Shown in pieces: positions 15,033 through 24,456 of a stretch of 64,000 nt of DNA. A program made the position numbers and the translations under genes. Source of the stretch: UBA10649 sp963842725 (GTDB taxonomy: Bacteria; Actinomycetota; Actinomycetes; S36-B12); NCBI GenBank assembly GCA_963842725.1, contig CAWJHN010000004.1, positions 1,612,001 to 1,676,000 on the forward strand. The letters are read 5' to 3'. The notes below the pieces were generated by a model. The model was given only the letters and a program-made list of their open reading frames with translations. It was not told the DNA's origin and ran no database searches. The first letter of the stretch is position 1. Each line of letters begins with the position of its first letter.

Positions 15033-16115
15033 TCAGCCGACGACCACGAGCTCGCGGGGGGCCTGGGTGAGGATCCGCGGACCGCTGTCGGTGACGACGA
15101 GGGTGTCTTCGATGCGAACTCCCCCGCGCCCCGGGACGTAAACCCCCGGCTCGACGGTGATCGCCATGTCGGACTGGATCGTACCGGTCGCGAGCGGGCC
15201 CAGGCTCGGCGCCTCATGGATCTGCAGGCCGACACCGTGTCCCAGCCCATGCGTGAACCGATCGCCGTACCCGCCCTCGACGATCACCTCGCGCGCGATC
15301 CCGTCGAGATGACGTGCCCCGGTGCCGGCGACGGCCCCGGCGGCCGCTGCCTCCTGTGCCGCCTTCACCAGGCCGTGCACCTCCTCCTGCCACGGCAGGG
15401 GTTCGCCGGCCACGACGAAGGTCCTCGTCATGTCCGCGTGGTACCCACCGACGCGGGCTCCCGCGTCGATCACCAGGAGGTCGCCCGCCTCGAGCCGGCG
15501 CGCTCCCGGCGCGTGGTGCGGGATCGCCGAGTTCGGACCCGAGCCGACGATGGAGTCGAATGCGCGATCCTCCGCACCCAGCTCGCCGAAGACCTGCTCG
15601 AGGCGCCGGGCGATCATCACCTCCCGGTCGCCGACCCGGATCTCCCCCGCGACCACCGCGAAGGCGGCCGCCGTGATGGCGCAGGCCCGCTCGAGCAGCG
15701 CGATCTCGGTGGGGTCCTTGCGGGACCGGAGACCCTCCACCAGCCCGGTCACGACGACCGGCTCGCCCCATCGTTCCCGCAGCCCGTTCGCCTCGCCGAT
15801 CGTGAGCGTCGACTCCACCGCGTAGCCCGCGGACACCCGTCCGGTCAACGTGGCGGTCAACGTGTCCCGGTCGATCACCAAGGGCAGGTCCGGCGCCTGC
15901 TCTGCGGCCTGATCGCGGTACCGGCCGTCCGTGCCCAGGACGTCTCCCGCCCCCTCCTGCCCGACCATCAGGACGGCGTTGCTGCCGGTGAACCCGGTCA
16001 GGTACCGCACGTTCGGCAGGCTGGTCACCGCCAGCGCTCCGGCCGCGCCCGCCCGGCCCATCAGGCTGCGCAGCAGGTCTCGCCGTTCCCGGTACGGGGA
16101 TGCCTCGCGCGACAC
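15033..16115 (-). CDS. M24-family Xaa-Pro aminopeptidase/dipeptidase
   Basis: This 360-residue pita-bread metallopeptidase would cleave X-Pro bonds. A creatinase-like N-terminal domain (LPNVRYLTGFTGSNAVLMV) precedes the catalytic domain. The five metal ligands are visible: the two Asp of VIDAGARVGGYHADMTRTF, His in THGLGHGVGLQIHEAP, Glu in ITVEPGVYV and Glu in GVRIEDTLV. The GTG at 16115 begins 6 bases after the aroQ stop, so translation is probably coupled. It sits directly before efp, the usual actinobacterial arrangement. PepQ (dipeptidase) and PepP (aminopeptidase) are not distinguished here. Confidence 0.92.
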   Translation of the reverse strand: MSREASPYRERRDLLRSLMGRAGAAGALAVTSLPNVRYLTGFTGSNAVLMVGQEGAGDVLGTDGRYRDQAAEQAPDLPLVIDRDTLTATLTGRVSAGYAVESTLTIGEANGLRERWGEPVVVTGLVEGLRSRKDPTEIALLERACAITAAAFAVVAGEIRVGDREVMIARRLEQVFGELGAEDRAFDSIVGSGPNSAIPHHAPGARRLEAGDLLVIDAGARVGGYHADMTRTFVVAGEPLPWQEEVHGLVKAAQEAAAAGAVAGTGARHLDGIAREVIVEGGYGDRFTHGLGHGVGLQIHEAPSLGPLATGTIQSDMAITVEPGVYVPGRGGVRIEDTLVVTDSGPRILTQAPRELVVVG

Positions 16116-16120
16116 GCGAG

Positions 16121-16558
16121 TCAGCTCGCGAGGAGCGTCGCGACGGCCCGCAGGGCCAGTCGGTAGGAGTCGATTCCGAAGCCCGCGATCGTGCCGGTGG
16201 CGACCCCCGAGATCACCGACGTGTGCCGGAACTCCTCCCGGGCCGCGGGGTTCGAGATGTGCACCTCGATGAGCGGCGTCGTCACCAACGCGCACGCATC
16301 GCGCAGCGCATAGGAGTAGTGGGTGAACGCCGCCGGGTTGATGACGACCGCGGCCCGTTCGTCCTCGGCACGATGCAACCAGCCGATCAGCTCGGCCTCG
16401 TCGTTGGTCTGGAGGACGGTGACCGTCAGGCCCAGCCCCTCGGCCGCCGCCTCGCACTCCGCGACGAGATCCTCGAAGGTGGCCCGCCCGTACACCGCGG
16501 GCTCACGCGTGCCGAGTCGGTTCAGGTTGGGACCGTTGAGGATGTAGACGTGCGCCAT
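16121..16558 (-). CDS. aroQ: Type II 3-dehydroquinate dehydratase
   Basis: This 145-residue enzyme converts 3-dehydroquinate to 3-dehydroshikimate, step three of the shikimate pathway, as a dodecamer. The family start MAHVYILNGPNLNRLGTREP carries the NGPNLN.LG.R motif. The catalytic His region is ALVTTPLIEVHISNPAAREEFRHTS, and GTIAGFGIDSYRLAL follows. Motif VINPAAFTHYSYALRDA binds substrate. It starts 18 bases after the aroB stop. Confidence 0.97.
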   Translation of the reverse strand: MAHVYILNGPNLNRLGTREPAVYGRATFEDLVAECEAAAEGLGLTVTVLQTNDEAELIGWLHRAEDERAAVVINPAAFTHYSYALRDACALVTTPLIEVHISNPAAREEFRHTSVISGVATGTIAGFGIDSYRLALRAVATLLAS

Positions 16559-16576
16559 GGCTGGACTCTACGCGGC

Positions 16577-17674
16577 TCAGGAGCTGATCGACGCGTACGC
16601 AGCGGCGAGCAGGGCGGGGTCAGGACCCTCAAGGACGACGGGGTGCCCGATGCCCTGCAGCACCACGAAGCGAAGGAGCGACCCGCGCGCTTTCTTGTCG
16701 ATCGCCATCGCGGCGTACAGCTCATCCCAGTGGCCGCTGGCATACGTGACGGGCAGCCCGAGCGACGTGAGGACCGACCGGTGCCGATCGACGTCCGCCT
16801 CCGACAGTCGGCCACCCAGCGCGGCGAGCTCGGCGACGTACATCATGCCCACCGATACGGCGGCCCCATGCCGCCAGCGATACCGCTCGCGCCGCTCGAC
16901 CGCATGGCCGAACGTGTGACCGTAGTTGAGCACCTCGCGTCCGATCCCGCCGTCGGCCCGTTGCCCGGCCGACTCCCGGAAGTCCGCACCCACCACGTCG
17001 GCCTTCACCTGGACGGCGCGCCGGACCAGGTCGGGCAGCAGGTCGCCGACCACGTCGGTGGCGGCGAACGGGTCGCGCTCGACGTCGTCGAGGATGGAGG
17101 CGTCACTCGTGAAGCCGATCTTGACGACCTCCGCCATCCCGGCCAGGACGTCGTTGCGGGGCAGGGTCTCGAGCGCGTTGACGTCGCACAGGACGCCGGA
17201 CGGGCTCCAGAACGAGCCGACCAGGTTCTTCCCGGCCGCCGTGTTGATGCCCGTCTTCCCACCGACGGCCGCATCGACCATGGCGAGCAGCGTGGTAGGC
17301 AGGTGCACGACGCGGATGCCGCGCAGCCAGGTCGCCGCCACGAAGCCGGCGAGGTCCGTCGTGGCGCCTCCGCCGAGGCCCACGATGGCATCACTGCGCG
17401 TGAAGCCAGCGGTGCCGAGAACCGACCAGCAGAAGCTCGCCACCTCGGCTGTCTTGGCGTCCTCGGCCTCCGGAACCTCGAGCAGGGTCACCTCGAAGCC
17501 GGCATCCTGCAGGTCGGCCCGGATCGCCTCGGCCGACGTCGTGAGCGCCCCCGGATGCACGAGGCCGACCCGCTGCGATCCCGCGAGCATGCGTGGCAGG
17601 TACCCCAGGAGTCCGCGGCCGATGACGACGTCGTATCGCCGCTCTGCGTTCACCCCGATGACGACGTCACTCAC
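16577..17674 (-). CDS. aroB: 3-Dehydroquinate synthase
   Basis: This 365-residue NAD- and metal-dependent enzyme closes DAHP into 3-dehydroquinate. Visible motifs are the nucleotide-binding VGLGGGATTDLAGFVAATW, HLPTTLLAMVDAAVGGKTGIN, the metal-binding GMAEVVKIGF and LNYGHTFGHAVE. The length is standard. It starts with GTG and overlaps the aroK end by 8 bases. DAHP synthase and EPSP synthase (aroA) are not in the window. Confidence 0.97.
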   Translation of the reverse strand: MSDVVIGVNAERRYDVVIGRGLLGYLPRMLAGSQRVGLVHPGALTTSAEAIRADLQDAGFEVTLLEVPEAEDAKTAEVASFCWSVLGTAGFTRSDAIVGLGGGATTDLAGFVAATWLRGIRVVHLPTTLLAMVDAAVGGKTGINTAAGKNLVGSFWSPSGVLCDVNALETLPRNDVLAGMAEVVKIGFTSDASILDDVERDPFAATDVVGDLLPDLVRRAVQVKADVVGADFRESAGQRADGGIGREVLNYGHTFGHAVERRERYRWRHGAAVSVGMMYVAELAALGGRLSEADVDRHRSVLTSLGLPVTYASGHWDELYAAMAIDKKARGSLLRFVVLQGIGHPVVLEGPDPALLAAAYASISS

Positions 17675-18173
17675 CGCGCACCGCCTTCACTACCGCGTCA
17701 ACGACCTCGCGCACGCTGCGGCCCGAGGTATCGATGATGTCGGTCGCGACGTCCTCGTAGACCGGGTTGCGCTCCGCCAGCAGCCGCGTCAGCGTGCTGC
17801 GGACATTCCCGAGCAGCAGCGGTCGAGCGGTGTTGAGCCCCACCCGGTTGGCCGCATCGGCGGCCGAGACCCGCAGCCACACCACCCGCTGCCCGGTGAG
17901 CAGGTCGCGCGTGCGCGGACGCATGACGGCACCCCCGCCGAGGGCGAGCACACCGCTCGTCTCGCCCACGGCCCTCTCGATGACGGCTGCCTCCAGCTCG
18001 CGGAAGGCGTCCTCACCGCGCGTCACGAAGATGTCGGAGATCGTCATCCCGGCCTCGCTCTCGATGAGGTGGTCGGAGTCGACGAACGGGACCTTCAGCC
18101 GGTCGGCGACTCGGCGTCCGACGCTCGACTTGCCGGCGCCCGGTGATCCGATGAGGACGACGATGGGCGCCAT
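17667..18173 (-). CDS. aroK: Shikimate kinase
   Basis: This 168-residue P-loop kinase phosphorylates shikimate at O3. The P-loop is IGSPGAGKSSVGRRVADRL (residues 8-26), followed by VDSDHLIESEAGMTISDIF with the Mg/shikimate-binding DSD. GEDAFRELE and VLALGGGAVM (shikimate-binding GGG) come next, with the lid near LNTARPLL. The ATG at 18173 overlaps the aroC stop by one base (TGATG). A longer open frame lies inside aroC and is not used. Confidence 0.97.
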   Translation of the reverse strand: MAPIVVLIGSPGAGKSSVGRRVADRLKVPFVDSDHLIESEAGMTISDIFVTRGEDAFRELEAAVIERAVGETSGVLALGGGAVMRPRTRDLLTGQRVVWLRVSAADAANRVGLNTARPLLLGNVRSTLTRLLAERNPVYEDVATDIIDTSGRSVREVVDAVVKAVRGE

Positions 18174-19351
18174 CAGCGGACGGACAGGGTGTCGAGGTAG
18201 CCCCGGAGGTTGCGCTGGACCTCCGGGACGCTGTCGCCGCCGAACTTCTCCAGGACGGCGTCGGCGATGACCAGCAGGACCATCGCCTCGGCGACGATGC
18301 CGGCAGCCGGTACGGCGCACACGTCGGACCGCTGGTTGATGGCCGGCGCGGGCTCGCCCGTGGCGACGTCGACGGTGCGCAGCGCCTTGGGGATCGTGGA
18401 GATCGGCTTCATGGCGGCGCGCACCCGCAGCAGCTCGCCGGTCGACATGCCCCCCTCTGTGCCGCCGGACTTTCCCGATGTCCGCTCGAGGCCGGTCGGC
18501 CCGCTGACGATCTCGTCCTGCGCGTTCGAGCCGCGCACCGCGGCGAGGGCGAAGCCGTCGCCGATCTCGACGCCCTTGATCGCCTGGATGCCCATGAGCG
18601 CCCCGGCCAGCCGGGAGTCAAGGCGGCGGTCCCAGTGGACGTGACTGCCCAGGCCCGGCGGCAGGCCGTAGGCGAGCACCTCGACCACCCCGCCCAGGGT
18701 GTCCCCATCCCGGTGGGCGGCCGCGATCTCGGCCTCCATCGCCTCGGCCGCGGCGGGGTCCAGGCAGCGCACCGGACTCTCGTCTATCGCGGCCAGGTCG
18801 GACGGCAGCGGGACGGATCCCGACGGGTCGGCCGCCGAGCCGATCCGCACGACGTGACTGAGCACCTCGATCCCCGACAGCTGCCGCAGGAACGCGCGGG
18901 CGACCGCACCGAGGGCCACTCGGGCCGCCGTCTCGCGGGCGCTGGCCCGCTCGAGGATGGGTCGGGCGTCGGTGAACCCGTACTTCTGCATTCCGACCAG
19001 GTCGGCGTGCCCGGGTCGAGGGCGGGTCAGCGGCGCATTGCGGGCCAGGGCGGCCAGGGCCTCGGCGTCGACCGGATCGGGCGACATCACCTGCTCCCAC
19101 TTGGCCCACTCCGAGTTGCCCACCTCGATCGCGACCGGTCCGCCGAGCGTGCGTCCGTGCCGGACGCCACCCACGAACCGCACCTCGTCGCGCTCGAACT
19201 TCATCCGGGCACCGCGGCCGGCACCGAGGCGGCGGCGCGCGAGGTCGATCCCGACGTCGGCGGTGGTCACCTCGATGGCGGCCGGCAGACCCTCGGCGAT
19301 CGTGACCAGGGCAGGACCGTGCGACTCACCAGCCGTCAACCAACGCACCAT
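18173..19351 (-). CDS. aroC: Chorismate synthase
   Basis: This 392-residue FMN-dependent enzyme makes chorismate from EPSP. Family signatures are the N-terminal MVRWLTAGESHGPALVTIAEG, ARRRLGAGRGARMKFERD, RPGHADLVGMQKYGF, DVCAVPAAGIVAEAM, and the flavin region SGKSGGTEGGMSTGELL. The last lies in a stretch near residue 290. Chorismate also feeds the pabB and pabC products encoded near 58 kb. Confidence 0.97.
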   Translation of the reverse strand: MVRWLTAGESHGPALVTIAEGLPAAIEVTTADVGIDLARRRLGAGRGARMKFERDEVRFVGGVRHGRTLGGPVAIEVGNSEWAKWEQVMSPDPVDAEALAALARNAPLTRPRPGHADLVGMQKYGFTDARPILERASARETAARVALGAVARAFLRQLSGIEVLSHVVRIGSAADPSGSVPLPSDLAAIDESPVRCLDPAAAEAMEAEIAAAHRDGDTLGGVVEVLAYGLPPGLGSHVHWDRRLDSRLAGALMGIQAIKGVEIGDGFALAAVRGSNAQDEIVSGPTGLERTSGKSGGTEGGMSTGELLRVRAAMKPISTIPKALRTVDVATGEPAPAINQRSDVCAVPAAGIVAEAMVLLVIADAVLEKFGGDSVPEVQRNLRGYLDTLSVR

Positions 19352-19385
19352 GCGGGTGATCCTTCCAGATGACGCCGGATCCGCC

Positions 19386-20195
19386 TCAGGCAGGAAGCGC
19401 GGCCGACATGAGGTCGATGGCCGGCTCCCGGCCCGTCATCAGCCGGACCTGCTCGACGGCCTGCCACAGCAGCATGTCGCGCCCGCTTGCGACGACCGAC
19501 GAGCCCCAGGCGGAGGCGATCGGCGTCGGCCACGGGTGGTACGAGGCGTCGAGCAGGGCTCCCGTCGCCTCGGGAGCCAGGAGCGCCCACGGAGCGCCGG
19601 CGGAGCCTGGCAGCGTGCTGATCACGACATCGGCTCGCACCAGTGCCTCCTGGGGTTCCAGTCCCGTGGCGGTGGCCCGCAACCCAAGGCGGCCGGCCAG
19701 CCGGACGGCGCGCTCGGCTGCCTCGGGCCGCCGGGCGCAGACCGTGACGCTGACGGCGCCCAGCGCGGCAAGGGCGGCCAGGGCGCTGCGGGCCGTGGCA
19801 CCGGCTCCCAGGACCGTCGCCGTCACGGCCCCCGGCAGCAGCCCGGCGCCGCGAAGCGCCTGCGTCATCCCGTACACGTCGGTGTTGGCCCCGCGCCAGC
19901 CGGCCGGGGTCGGCAGGACCGTGTTGGCAGAACCCAGGACGCCGGCCAGCTCGTCCACGTCGTCGACCAGTGCGATCGCCGACTCCTTCAGGGGCATCGT
20001 CAGCGACAGGCCCGCCCACGAGTCGTCGAGCCCGGCAAGGAACGCCGGAAACCGCTCCGCCGTCATCTCGATCGCGTCGTAGGTCCACAAGAGCCCCAGC
20101 CCGGCGTACGCGGCCCGGTGGAGTGCCGGCGAGAGCGAGTGGGCGATCGGCGAGCCGAGGACCGCGGCCCTGCGGCTCGGGGCCAGGTCAGCCAT
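19386..20195 (-). CDS. aroE: Shikimate dehydrogenase
   Basis: This 269-residue NADPH enzyme reduces 3-dehydroshikimate to shikimate. The substrate-binding N-terminus is RRAAVLGSPIAHSLSPALHR with the SxS motif. Catalytic Lys is in GLSLTMPLKESAIALVDD, with NTVLPTPAGWRGANTDVYG further on. The nucleotide-binding turn ATVLGAGATARSALAALAAL follows. It overlaps the mltG end by 8 bases. The usual VNVTxPxK reads LSLTMPLK, which keeps Lys. Confidence 0.95.
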   Translation of the reverse strand: MADLAPSRRAAVLGSPIAHSLSPALHRAAYAGLGLLWTYDAIEMTAERFPAFLAGLDDSWAGLSLTMPLKESAIALVDDVDELAGVLGSANTVLPTPAGWRGANTDVYGMTQALRGAGLLPGAVTATVLGAGATARSALAALAALGAVSVTVCARRPEAAERAVRLAGRLGLRATATGLEPQEALVRADVVISTLPGSAGAPWALLAPEATGALLDASYHPWPTPIASAWGSSVVASGRDMLLWQAVEQVRLMTGREPAIDLMSAALPA

Positions 20196-21303
20196 TCGCG
20201 TCCGTCTGCCCCTGGTCCGCGGCCGCCACGTTCGCCTGGAACTCGGCCTTGAGCTCCAGGAACCGCTCGTAGGTCTTGGCGAACTTGGTCTCCTTGGTGG
20301 CGGGATCGACCGAGACGAAGTAGAGCCACTTGCCCTTCGCGGGCGACAGCGCAGCGTCGATGGCCGCCTCCCCCGGCGAGTTGATCGGCCGGGGCGGCAG
20401 GCCCGAGCGGATGTAGGTGTTGTACGGGGACGAGGTCTTGAGCTGTTCCTCGTTGAGCTGCAGGTCCGTCACCCCCAGGGCGTACGAGACCGTCGAGTCC
20501 AGTTGCAGCGGCATGTCCTGGTCCAGCCGGTTGTAGATGACGCGCGCCACCTTGCTGAAGTCGTTGGGGGCGACCTCGGCCTGGAGCAGCGAGGCCACGA
20601 CCATGACCTGGTAGGGCGACAGGCCCACGTCGCCGGCCCGCTCCTCGATGCCCACCTCGGCGCTCGCCTGGTTGAAGCGGCGTACGAGCTGCTGCAGCAG
20701 CGAGCGGGCTGTCTCCTCGCCGGTCAGGTCGTAGCTGGCGGGGAACATGAACCCCTCGGGCCGGTCCTTCGCCCAGCTGGGCAGGTCGAGCTGGGCGGGA
20801 TTCTGCAGCGCCTTGAGGAAGTCGGACTTGGGCAGGGACGTCGACTCGGCCGCGATGGCCACGGTCTGCTCCAGCCGCAGGCCCTCGGGCAGGACCATCC
20901 GGGAGTCGGCTCGCGACTCCGGGTCGAGCATCAGCTCCAGGGCCGCGATGGAGCTCATCTGCTCCTTGAGCGTGTACTTGCCCGGTCCGATGGTCGAGGC
21001 CCGGTCGTCGACGGAGGCGGCGTTGACGAAGGAGTCGGCCGACAGGATCACGCCGGACTCCTCCAGCTTCCGCCCGATCTCCGTAAGGGTGTCGCCTCGT
21101 GACACGACCACCGTCGCCGACCCGGTGCCGCCTCCCGCATAGTCCGTGGTCTCGTCGGATCCGCGCAGGAGCACGAAGGAGGTCAGGACCATCGCCGCCA
21201 GCACGCCTACCGAGATGAGTCCGACGATCCGCTTCCCCCAGGTGCCCCGATGCCGCGATGGCGGCAGCGAGCCCGATGTCATGAACGGCTCGAGCTGGCT
21301 CAC
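20188..21303 (-). CDS. mltG: Endolytic peptidoglycan transglycosylase MltG (YceG)
   Basis: This 371-residue inner-membrane enzyme cleaves nascent glycan strands and sets glycan chain length. A short cytoplasmic tail and one membrane span (IVGLISVGVLAAMVLTSFVL) precede a LysM-like region (VVVSRGDTLTEIGRKLEESG). The catalytic YceG domain follows, with MVVASLLQAEVAPNDFSKVA carrying the catalytic Glu and LDQDMPLQLDSTVSYALG. SPYNTYIRSGLPPRPINSPG is typical. The GTG at 21303, with AGGAGG upstream, overlaps the ruvX stop in GTGA. An ATG seven codons later is possible. Confidence 0.95.
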   Translation of the reverse strand: MSQLEPFMTSGSLPPSRHRGTWGKRIVGLISVGVLAAMVLTSFVLLRGSDETTDYAGGGTGSATVVVSRGDTLTEIGRKLEESGVILSADSFVNAASVDDRASTIGPGKYTLKEQMSSIAALELMLDPESRADSRMVLPEGLRLEQTVAIAAESTSLPKSDFLKALQNPAQLDLPSWAKDRPEGFMFPASYDLTGEETARSLLQQLVRRFNQASAEVGIEERAGDVGLSPYQVMVVASLLQAEVAPNDFSKVARVIYNRLDQDMPLQLDSTVSYALGVTDLQLNEEQLKTSSPYNTYIRSGLPPRPINSPGEAAIDAALSPAKGKWLYFVSVDPATKETKFAKTYERFLELKAEFQANVAAADQGQTDANG

Positions 21304-21776
21304 GAACCCTCCTGGTCCTTGTCCGTTGGCACGGCGACGATCTCGCCGGCCGGGCTGCCCGTCGAGTGCTCCTGGTCGAGCGCCGCCTGAAGCACGACGA
21401 CCGCCGAGGCGCTGTCGATATCGGCTCGCGACGTCCGGGTCGTTCGACCCGCCGCCTGCATGCCGCGTTGCGCCTGCACCGTGGACAGCCGCTCGTCGAT
21501 GAGACGGACCGGAAGGCCGCTGCGTTCCGCGAGATCGCTGGCCCAGGCGCGAGCCGCCTGCGCCGACGGGCCCTCGGCACCGCTCAGGTGCAGGGGCAGT
21601 CCGACATAGGCCTCGATCGCCTCCCACTCGTCCATCACGCCGAGGACCGCTGCCACCGCGTCGCCGGCAGCCGGCACTGCGGGAAGCGGCACGGCCAGCA
21701 TCCCCGTCGCGTCGCTGCGGGCGACGCCGATGCGCACCGATCCCACGTCGAGTGCGACCCGGACCCCGGGGCGCAC
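21300..21776 (-). CDS. ruvX: Holliday junction resolvase-like protein RuvX (YqgF)
   Basis: This 158-residue RNase H-fold nuclease family member is linked to 16S rRNA maturation and, in some species, to Holliday junction processing. VRVALDVGSVRIGVARSDAT carries the first catalytic Asp, VGLPLHLSGAEGPSA the second strand, and LIDERLSTVQAQRGM the Glu/Arg motif. SRADIDSASAVVVLQAAL supplies the terminal Asp motif. It starts 4 bases after alaS and overlaps mltG by 4 bases, the conserved alaS-ruvX-mltG-aroE order. Confidence 0.94.
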   Translation of the reverse strand: MRPGVRVALDVGSVRIGVARSDATGMLAVPLPAVPAAGDAVAAVLGVMDEWEAIEAYVGLPLHLSGAEGPSAQAARAWASDLAERSGLPVRLIDERLSTVQAQRGMQAAGRTTRTSRADIDSASAVVVLQAALDQEHSTGSPAGEIVAVPTDKDQEGS

Positions 21777-21780
21777 CGGC

Positions 21781-24456
21781 CTACCCCTCCGCCCGTGTGC
21801 GGATCAGGGACTCGACCGACGCGAATGCGGCCGGAAGCCCGCCCGGATTGGTGCCGCCGCCCTGGGCGACGTCGTCCTTGCCACCGCCGCGCCCGTCGAT
21901 GCTGGGCGCCGCCGCGGCCAGCAGGTCCTTGGCGGTGATGCCCAGGGCGATCGCCTGGGGCGACGCCCCCGCGATGATGGACACCTTGCCGGCCGTGGTC
22001 GACGCGCCCACCACGACGACCGGGATGTCCTGACGGGCCCGGCCCTTGGCCTTGGTCAGCAGCTCCCGAAGGTCGTTCGCGGACGTGCCGTCGGGCGCGG
22101 TGAACGCCCACAGCCGCACGGAGCCGATGTCCTTGCCCTCTCCGATGATGCCGTCGAGGTTCGTTGCCAGCTGAGCGCTCCTGAACCGCGCCAGATCCTT
22201 CTCCGCGTCCTTGAGGGACGCGATGGTCCGCTCGACGCGCTCCACGATCTCATCGGCCGGGGCCTTGACCAGCTCGGACAGCCGGCCGACCAGCACATGC
22301 TCCTTGGCCAGGAACCGATAGGCGTCCGTGCCGACCAGCGCCTCCACGCGGCGCACGCCGGCACCGATGGAGCCCTCGGACAGGAACGTCACGACGCCGA
22401 GCTGACCCGAACGCTGTGCGTGGGTGCCGCCGCACAGCTCATGCGCCCAGTCGCCCACGGACACGACACGGACCCGGTCGCCGTACTTCTCGCCGAAGAG
22501 GGCCATCGCCCCCATCGCCCGTGCCTCGGCCTGCGACATGGTGTTGGCGGTCACGGCCAGGTCATCGATGAGCACCTCGTTGACCTGCTGTTCGACCTCC
22601 CGGAGAACGGCCGGAGCGACCGGAGCGGGACTCGGGAAGTCGAATCGCAGGCGGCCGGGGGCGTTCTCGGAGCCCATCTGGGTCGCGGTGTCGCCGAGTC
22701 GCTCCCGGAACACCCGGTGGATCATGTGAGTGGCCGTGTGCGCCCGCGAGATCGCCCGGCGGCGTACTGCGTCGACCTCGCTGGTCACTCCGGCTCCCGC
22801 GACGAGCTCGCCCTCGACGACCTCGCCCCGGTGGATGAACAGGCCCGGCACCGGCGTCTGGACGTCGTAGACGTCGACGACGCAGCCGTCGGACGTGACC
22901 AGCCGGCCGTGATCGCCCAGCTGGCCGCCGGCCTCCGCGTAGAACGGCGTGCGGTTGAGGACGACCTCGACGTGCTCGCCGACGGCGGCGGCCGGGACGG
23001 TCTCGCCTTCCTTGACGATGCCGATCACCAGCGACTCCGTCACCGACTCCGTGTAGCCGGTGAAGGTGGTCGTGCCACCCGCCTGCAGGATGTCGCGGTA
23101 CGCGGTGGTCGCGACGAGACCGCTCTTGCGGGCCCGCGAGTCGGCCTTGGCTCGCTCCCTCTGCTGCTGCATGAGGCGGCGGAAGCCGTCTTCATCGACG
23201 GCGAGGTCCTGCTCGGCCGCCATCTCGAGGGTGAGATCGAAGGGAAAGCCGTAGGTGTCGTGCAGCGCGAACGCCTGCTCGCCGGACACCTGCTTGCCGC
23301 CGGACGCCCGCACGGATGCGGCAGCGGTGTCGAAGATCGTCGTGCCGGTCCTGAGGGTCTGCAGGAAGACGGACTCCTCCGCCACCGCGATCTGGCGCAC
23401 GCGGCTGACCTCGTCGTTGAGCTCCGGGTACTGCGGCGCCATGGTCAGCACGGTTGCATCGACGAGTTCGCTCATCGTCGGCTCCTGGGCGCCGAGCAGC
23501 CGCATCATGCGGATCGTGCGGCGCATGAGTCTCCGAAGGACGTAGCCGCGGCCCTCGTTGCCCGGGATGACGCCGTCGCCGATGAGGAACACGCATGTGC
23601 GCGCATGGTCGGCGACCACGCGCAGGGCGACGTCGTCCCGATCGTTCGCGCCGTATCGGGATCCGCTCAACTCGGTGGCCCGATTCAGGATGCCCAGGGT
23701 GGTGTCGATCTCGTAGATGTTGTCGACACCCTGCAGCAGGGCGGCCATGCGCTCGAGGCCCATGCCCGTGTCGATGTTCTTCGCCGGCAGCGGCTGCCGG
23801 ATGTCGAAGTCCTCCTTGGATCGGACGTCGCTGAGCTCGTCCTGCATGAAGACGAGGTTCCAGACCTCGAGGTAGCGGTCCTCGTCGACGACGGGGCCGC
23901 CCTCGAGGCCATGCTCGGGTCCGCGGTCGTAGTAGATCTCCGAGCACGGGCCGCCGGGTCCCGGAACGCCCATGGACCAGTAGTTGTCCTTGGCCCCGCG
24001 CCGCTGGATGCGCTCGTACGGCAGTCCCGCGACGTTGTGCCAGATCTCGATGGCCTCGTCGTCGTCCTCGTACACCGTCGCCCAGAGCCGGTCCTCGGAG
24101 AAGCCGTAGCCCCCATCGGCCACGGGCCGGGTGAGCAGGTCCCACGCGAAGGGGATCGCACCCTCCTTGAAGTAGTCGCCGAACGAGAAGTTGCCGGCCA
24201 TCTGGAAGAAGGATGCGTGGCGGGTGGTCTTGCCCACCTCCTCGATGTCGAGGGTGCGCACGACCTTCTGCACGCTCGTGGCACGCGGGTACGGGGGCGG
24301 CGCCTCGCCCAGGAAGTACGGCTTGAACGGCACCATTCCCGCATTGACGAAGAGCAGGGTCGGATCGTCCAGCAGGAGGGACGCCGACGGCACGACCTGA
24401 TGCCCTCGGTCGGCGAAGTACCGCAGGAATCTGCTTCGGATCTCGGCGGAGTCCAC
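21781..24456 (-). CDS. alaS: Alanyl-tRNA synthetase
   Basis: This 891-residue class II synthetase charges tRNA-Ala. The catalytic core opens with IRSRFLRYFADRGHQVVPSA, LLFVNAGMVPFKPYFLGE and TRHASFFQMAGNFSFGDYFK (motif 2 region). The editing domain carries the zinc-binding HTATHMIHRVFRERLG and, later, ELCGGTHAQRSGQLG. The C-terminal C-Ala domain ends GGGTNPGGLPAAF. The GTG at 24456 overlaps the preceding stop by one base (TAGTG). The open frame extends further upstream but the family N-terminus fits this start. Confidence 0.97.
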   Translation of the reverse strand: MDSAEIRSRFLRYFADRGHQVVPSASLLLDDPTLLFVNAGMVPFKPYFLGEAPPPYPRATSVQKVVRTLDIEEVGKTTRHASFFQMAGNFSFGDYFKEGAIPFAWDLLTRPVADGGYGFSEDRLWATVYEDDDEAIEIWHNVAGLPYERIQRRGAKDNYWSMGVPGPGGPCSEIYYDRGPEHGLEGGPVVDEDRYLEVWNLVFMQDELSDVRSKEDFDIRQPLPAKNIDTGMGLERMAALLQGVDNIYEIDTTLGILNRATELSGSRYGANDRDDVALRVVADHARTCVFLIGDGVIPGNEGRGYVLRRLMRRTIRMMRLLGAQEPTMSELVDATVLTMAPQYPELNDEVSRVRQIAVAEESVFLQTLRTGTTIFDTAAASVRASGGKQVSGEQAFALHDTYGFPFDLTLEMAAEQDLAVDEDGFRRLMQQQRERAKADSRARKSGLVATTAYRDILQAGGTTTFTGYTESVTESLVIGIVKEGETVPAAAVGEHVEVVLNRTPFYAEAGGQLGDHGRLVTSDGCVVDVYDVQTPVPGLFIHRGEVVEGELVAGAGVTSEVDAVRRRAISRAHTATHMIHRVFRERLGDTATQMGSENAPGRLRFDFPSPAPVAPAVLREVEQQVNEVLIDDLAVTANTMSQAEARAMGAMALFGEKYGDRVRVVSVGDWAHELCGGTHAQRSGQLGVVTFLSEGSIGAGVRRVEALVGTDAYRFLAKEHVLVGRLSELVKAPADEIVERVERTIASLKDAEKDLARFRSAQLATNLDGIIGEGKDIGSVRLWAFTAPDGTSANDLRELLTKAKGRARQDIPVVVVGASTTAGKVSIIAGASPQAIALGITAKDLLAAAAPSIDGRGGGKDDVAQGGGTNPGGLPAAFASVESLIRTRAEG